Part shown: in pieces, positions 61,254-64,000 of the stretch | Layout of the letters: each line of letters begins with the position of its first letter | How positions within the stretch are numbered: the stretch's first letter is position 1 | Assembly: GCA_000721375.1 (NCBI GenBank) | Contig: JOGW01000001.1 | Span: 62,001 to 126,000, forward strand | Direction of reading: 5' to 3' | Length of the DNA stretch: 64,000 bases | From: Streptomyces sp. NRRL B-3428 | Lineage (GTDB): Bacteria > Actinomycetota > Actinomycetes > Streptomycetales > Streptomycetaceae | The notes under the pieces: generated by a model | Database searches by the model: none | What the model saw: the letters and a program-made list of their open reading frames with translations, nothing else | What the model was told of the DNA's origin: nothing | Program-made: the position numbers and the translations under genes

Positions 61254-63371
61254 GTGACCGCCGAAACGTCCGTGACGTCCACAGCGCTGCTGAGCGGAGC
61301 AGACCGGGACGGTTCCAACTACACCGCGCGGCACCTCCTCGTCCTCGAAGGACTCGAAGCGGTCCGCAAGCGCCCCGGCATGTACATCGGGTCCACGGAC
61401 AGCCGCGGCCTGATGCACTGCCTGTGGGAGATCATCGACAACGCGGTCGACGAGGCCCTGGGCGGCCACTGCGACCGTATCGAGGTGTTCCTGCACCCCG
61501 ACGGGTCCGTGGAGGTCCGGGACAACGGGCGCGGGATCCCGGTCGACGTGGAGCCCAAGACGGGGCTCTCCGGCGTCGAGGTCGTGATGACGAAGCTGCA
61601 CGCCGGCGGAAAGTTCGGCGGCGGCTCGTACGCGGCCTCCGGCGGTCTGCACGGCGTGGGCGCCTCCGTGGTGAACGCGCTGTCGGCGCGGCTCGACGTG
61701 GAGGTCGACCGCTCCACCGTGCACTCGATCAGCTTCAGGCGCGGTGTGCCCGGCTCCTTCGAGGGCGAGGGGCCGGATGCGAAGTTCACCGCGAGCAGCG
61801 GTCTGACCAAGGGCAAGCGGGTCCCCAAGGGCCGTACCGGAACGCGCGTGCGCTACTGGTCGGACACGCAGATCTTCCTCAAGGACGCCAAGCTCTCCCT
61901 GGAGAACCTGCACCAGCGGGCCCGACAGACCGCGTTCCTGGTGCCCGGCCTCACGATCGTGGTCAGGGACGAGCGCGACCTCGACGGCGTGGGCAAGAGC
62001 GAGGAGACCTTCCGCTTCGACGGCGGGATCAGCGAGTTCTGCGAGTTCCTGGCGCCGGACAAGGCGATCTGCGACGTGCTGCGGCTCACCGGCTCGGGCA
62101 CCTTCAAGGAGACCGTGCCGGTCCTCGACGAGGTCGGGCACATGACGCCGACCGAGGTCACCCGTGAGCTGGGCGTGGACATCGCGCTGCGCTGGGGCAC
62201 GGGTTACGACACGACGGTGAAGTCCTTCGTCAACATCATCGCCACGCCCAAGGGCGGCACCCACATCACCGGCTTCGAGCGCTCGCTCACGAAGACCGTC
62301 AACGAGGTGCTGCGCTCCGCGAAGCTCCTTCGCGTCGCCGAGGACGACATCGTCAAGGACGACGCCCTTGAGGGCCTCACCGCGGTCGTCACCGTCCGGC
62401 TCGCCGAGCCGCAGTTCGAGGGCCAGACCAAGGAGGTGCTCGGCACCTCGGCGGCCAACCGGATCGTGGCCAACGTGGTGGCCAAGGAGCTCAAGGAGTT
62501 CCTGACCTCCACCAAGCGGGACGCCAAGGCGCAGGCCCGTGCCGTACTCGACAAGGCCGTCGCCGCCGCGCGTACGCGGATCGCGGCCCGGCAGCACAAG
62601 GACGCGCAGCGCCGTAAGACCGCGCTCGAGTCCTCCTCGCTGCCGGCCAAGCTCGCCGACTGCCGCAGCGACGACGTGGAGCGCAGCGAGCTCTTCATCG
62701 TCGAGGGAGACTCGGCGCTCGGTACGGCGAAGCTCGCGCGGAACTCGGAGTTCCAGGCGCTCCTTCCGATCCGGGGCAAGATCCTCAACGTTCAGAAGGC
62801 GTCCGTCTCGGACATGCTGAAGAACGCCGAGTGCGGCGCGATCATCCAGGTCATAGGAGCTGGGTCCGGACGGACCTTCGACGTGGACGCCGCGCGCTAC
62901 GGCAAGATCATTCTGCTCGTCGACGCCGATGTGGACGGCGCGCACATCCGCACGCTGCTGCTGACCCTGTTCCAGCGCTACATGCGGCCGATGGTCGAGG
63001 CCGGACGGATCTTCGCCGCGGTGCCCCCGCTGCACCGGATCGAGCTGGTCCAGCCCAAGAAGGGCCAGGACAAGTACGTCTACACGTACTCGGACAACGA
63101 GCTGCGCCAGACGATCCTGGAGTTCCAGCGCAAGGGCGTGCGGTACAAGGACGCCATCCAGCGCTACAAGGGTCTCGGTGAGATGGACGCGGACCAGCTG
63201 GCGGAGACCACGATGGACCCGCGCTTCCGTACGCTGCGGCGGATCAACATCGGTGAGCTCGACGCCGCGGAGCAGGTCTTCGACCTCCTGATGGGCAATG
63301 ACGTGGCGCCGCGCAAGGAGTTCATCACCAGCTCGGCGGCGACGCTCGACCGGTCGCGGATCGACGCCTGA
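61254..63371 (+). CDS. parE: Type IIA DNA topoisomerase subunit B (ParE/GyrB paralogue)
   Basis: The ATPase subunit of a second type II topoisomerase, used in decatenation of chromosomes. The 705-residue protein has the GHKL ATPase: VRKRPGMYIGSTDSRGL, EIIDNAVDEAL, RDNGRGIPV, GGLHGVGASVVNAL; and the TOPRIM region with EGDSALGTAKLARN and VDADVDGAHIRTLLLT. GTG 61254 follows GCGAGGAGCG. Position downstream of hrdB matches the S. coelicolor parE paralogue. A parC partner is not in the window. Confidence 0.93.
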   Translation: MTAETSVTSTALLSGADRDGSNYTARHLLVLEGLEAVRKRPGMYIGSTDSRGLMHCLWEIIDNAVDEALGGHCDRIEVFLHPDGSVEVRDNGRGIPVDVEPKTGLSGVEVVMTKLHAGGKFGGGSYAASGGLHGVGASVVNALSARLDVEVDRSTVHSISFRRGVPGSFEGEGPDAKFTASSGLTKGKRVPKGRTGTRVRYWSDTQIFLKDAKLSLENLHQRARQTAFLVPGLTIVVRDERDLDGVGKSEETFRFDGGISEFCEFLAPDKAICDVLRLTGSGTFKETVPVLDEVGHMTPTEVTRELGVDIALRWGTGYDTTVKSFVNIIATPKGGTHITGFERSLTKTVNEVLRSAKLLRVAEDDIVKDDALEGLTAVVTVRLAEPQFEGQTKEVLGTSAANRIVANVVAKELKEFLTSTKRDAKAQARAVLDKAVAAARTRIAARQHKDAQRRKTALESSSLPAKLADCRSDDVERSELFIVEGDSALGTAKLARNSEFQALLPIRGKILNVQKASVSDMLKNAECGAIIQVIGAGSGRTFDVDAARYGKIILLVDADVDGAHIRTLLLTLFQRYMRPMVEAGRIFAAVPPLHRIELVQPKKGQDKYVYTYSDNELRQTILEFQRKGVRYKDAIQRYKGLGEMDADQLAETTMDPRFRTLRRINIGELDAAEQVFDLLMGNDVAPRKEFITSSAATLDRSRIDA

Positions 63372-63452
63372 CGTTCGCGTTTCGCGTTTCGCGTTTGTGA
63401 GGCCTGCACCCCGTCGTTGTTCCGGCGGGGTGCGGTCGTTGGGAGGGGCAGG

Positions 63453-63911
63453 GTGTTGTACGGACTCGTCGAGCGCGTGTGGCGGTTGCTGCGGGGGCCG
63501 TTGCAGTGGCGGGTCATGTGGCTCGCGCACGCGAAGTTCACCGTCGGCGTGACCGGGGTGGTCCGCGACGATCAGGGCCGTGTGCTGCTGCTTCGGCACC
63601 GGATGTGGCCCAAGGGCCGGTGCTGGGGGCTGCCCACCGGGCACGCCGCGCGCGGCGAGGACTTCCCGGGCACCGTCGTGCGCGAGGTCAAGGAGGAGAC
63701 CGGTCTCGACGTGGTCCCCGGCGGGCTCGTCATGCTCAACAGCGGGTTCCGGCTGCGGATCGAGGTCGCGTACGAGGCGGTGCTCGCCGGCGGGACGCTG
63801 AAGATCGACTCGTTCGAGATCCTCGAAGCGGGCTGGTTCGAGCCGGATGCGCTTCCCGAGGCGCTGATGCCGGTGCACCGTGAGCTGATCCACCGGCGCG
63901 TGCAGGTCTGA
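63453..63911 (+). CDS. Nudix hydrolase
   Basis: The 152-residue protein has a complete Nudix box, GHAARGEDFPGTVVREVKEE then TGL, with LPTGHAA in front. It starts LYGLVERVWRLLRGPLQWRVMWL, a helical stretch that may associate with the membrane or stabilise the fold. Such enzymes remove pyrophosphate from nucleoside diphosphate derivatives. GTG 63453 is preceded by GGGAGGGG. It follows parE in the same direction, 81 nt after its stop. The exact substrate is unknown. Confidence 0.85.
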   Translation: MLYGLVERVWRLLRGPLQWRVMWLAHAKFTVGVTGVVRDDQGRVLLLRHRMWPKGRCWGLPTGHAARGEDFPGTVVREVKEETGLDVVPGGLVMLNSGFRLRIEVAYEAVLAGGTLKIDSFEILEAGWFEPDALPEALMPVHRELIHRRVQV

Positions 63912-64000
63912 GCGCGCCGGCCCGCGCTCTCTCCACCTCAGGGTGGAGGCGCGGTTTCCACCTCGGTTCCACCCCTGCTCCGATCCCGTGACCTGCAGTT

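Overview
The window is a 64 kb piece of a Streptomyces chromosome core. The evidence is a very high G+C content with strong third-position GC, frequent GTG starts, G-rich ribosome binding sites, and a gene order that matches, from memory, the S. coelicolor block around SCO5788-SCO5823: miaA, dapF, rshA, hflX, a NIS siderophore operon, a DinG-type helicase, lexA, nrdR, nrdJ, rnhB, recQ, whiH, hrdB and parE. I see no prophage, insertion sequence, CRISPR array or plasmid gene.

Layout. 1-11 kb: housekeeping genes on the plus strand (an extradiol-dioxygenase-like protein, miaA, a membrane protein, dapF, the long RelA/SpoT homologue, a secreted M1 peptidase, a ClC-type channel, hflX). 11-13.7 kb: two tandem paralogous lipoprotein serine proteases on the minus strand. 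14-21 kb: a four-gene siderophore operon (class III aminotransferase, NIS synthetase, IucB/RhbD-type acyltransferase, second NIS synthetase). 21-28 kb: DNA damage and dNTP supply (DinG-like helicase, lexA, nrdR, nrdJ). 28-35 kb: a less conserved stretch with a tRNA-like gene, a DUF1152-TerD-unknown operon, a short-chain DUF4937-like protein, a histidine phosphatase and an ADP-ribosylglycohydrolase. 35-45 kb: two membrane proteins, TfoX-like protein, a 1,410-residue secreted subtilase with a C-terminal Asp-box propeller, a TetR regulator and rnhB. 45-54 kb: conserved unknowns, a RecQ helicase carrying a phosphoribosyltransferase-like tail, a DUF4192 protein, a debranching-enzyme-like protein and an NrtR-like Nudix regulator. 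54-64 kb: an ABC-like protein with degenerate ATPase motifs, the developmental regulator whiH, the principal sigma factor hrdB, a trypsin-like protease, a small zinc-ribbon protein, parE and a Nudix hydrolase.

How it works together. LexA sits beside genes for helicase and ribonucleotide reduction, and a near-consensus LexA box overlaps its own -35. Tandem NrdR boxes precede nrdR-nrdJ. A perfect sigma-R promoter precedes hflX. The siderophore operon has the gene order of rhizobactin-type pathways but lacks the decarboxylase and N-hydroxylase genes, and its first synthetase holds a TTA codon, which would tie iron acquisition to bldA and development. Several genes have a -10 hexamer only 6-9 nt before the start codon and probably make leaderless mRNAs. 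Perfect GC hairpins with arms of 11-22 bp separate most convergent gene pairs and act as the likely terminators. Starts were chosen by reading frame, ribosome binding site, -10 position and family length; no database search was possible.
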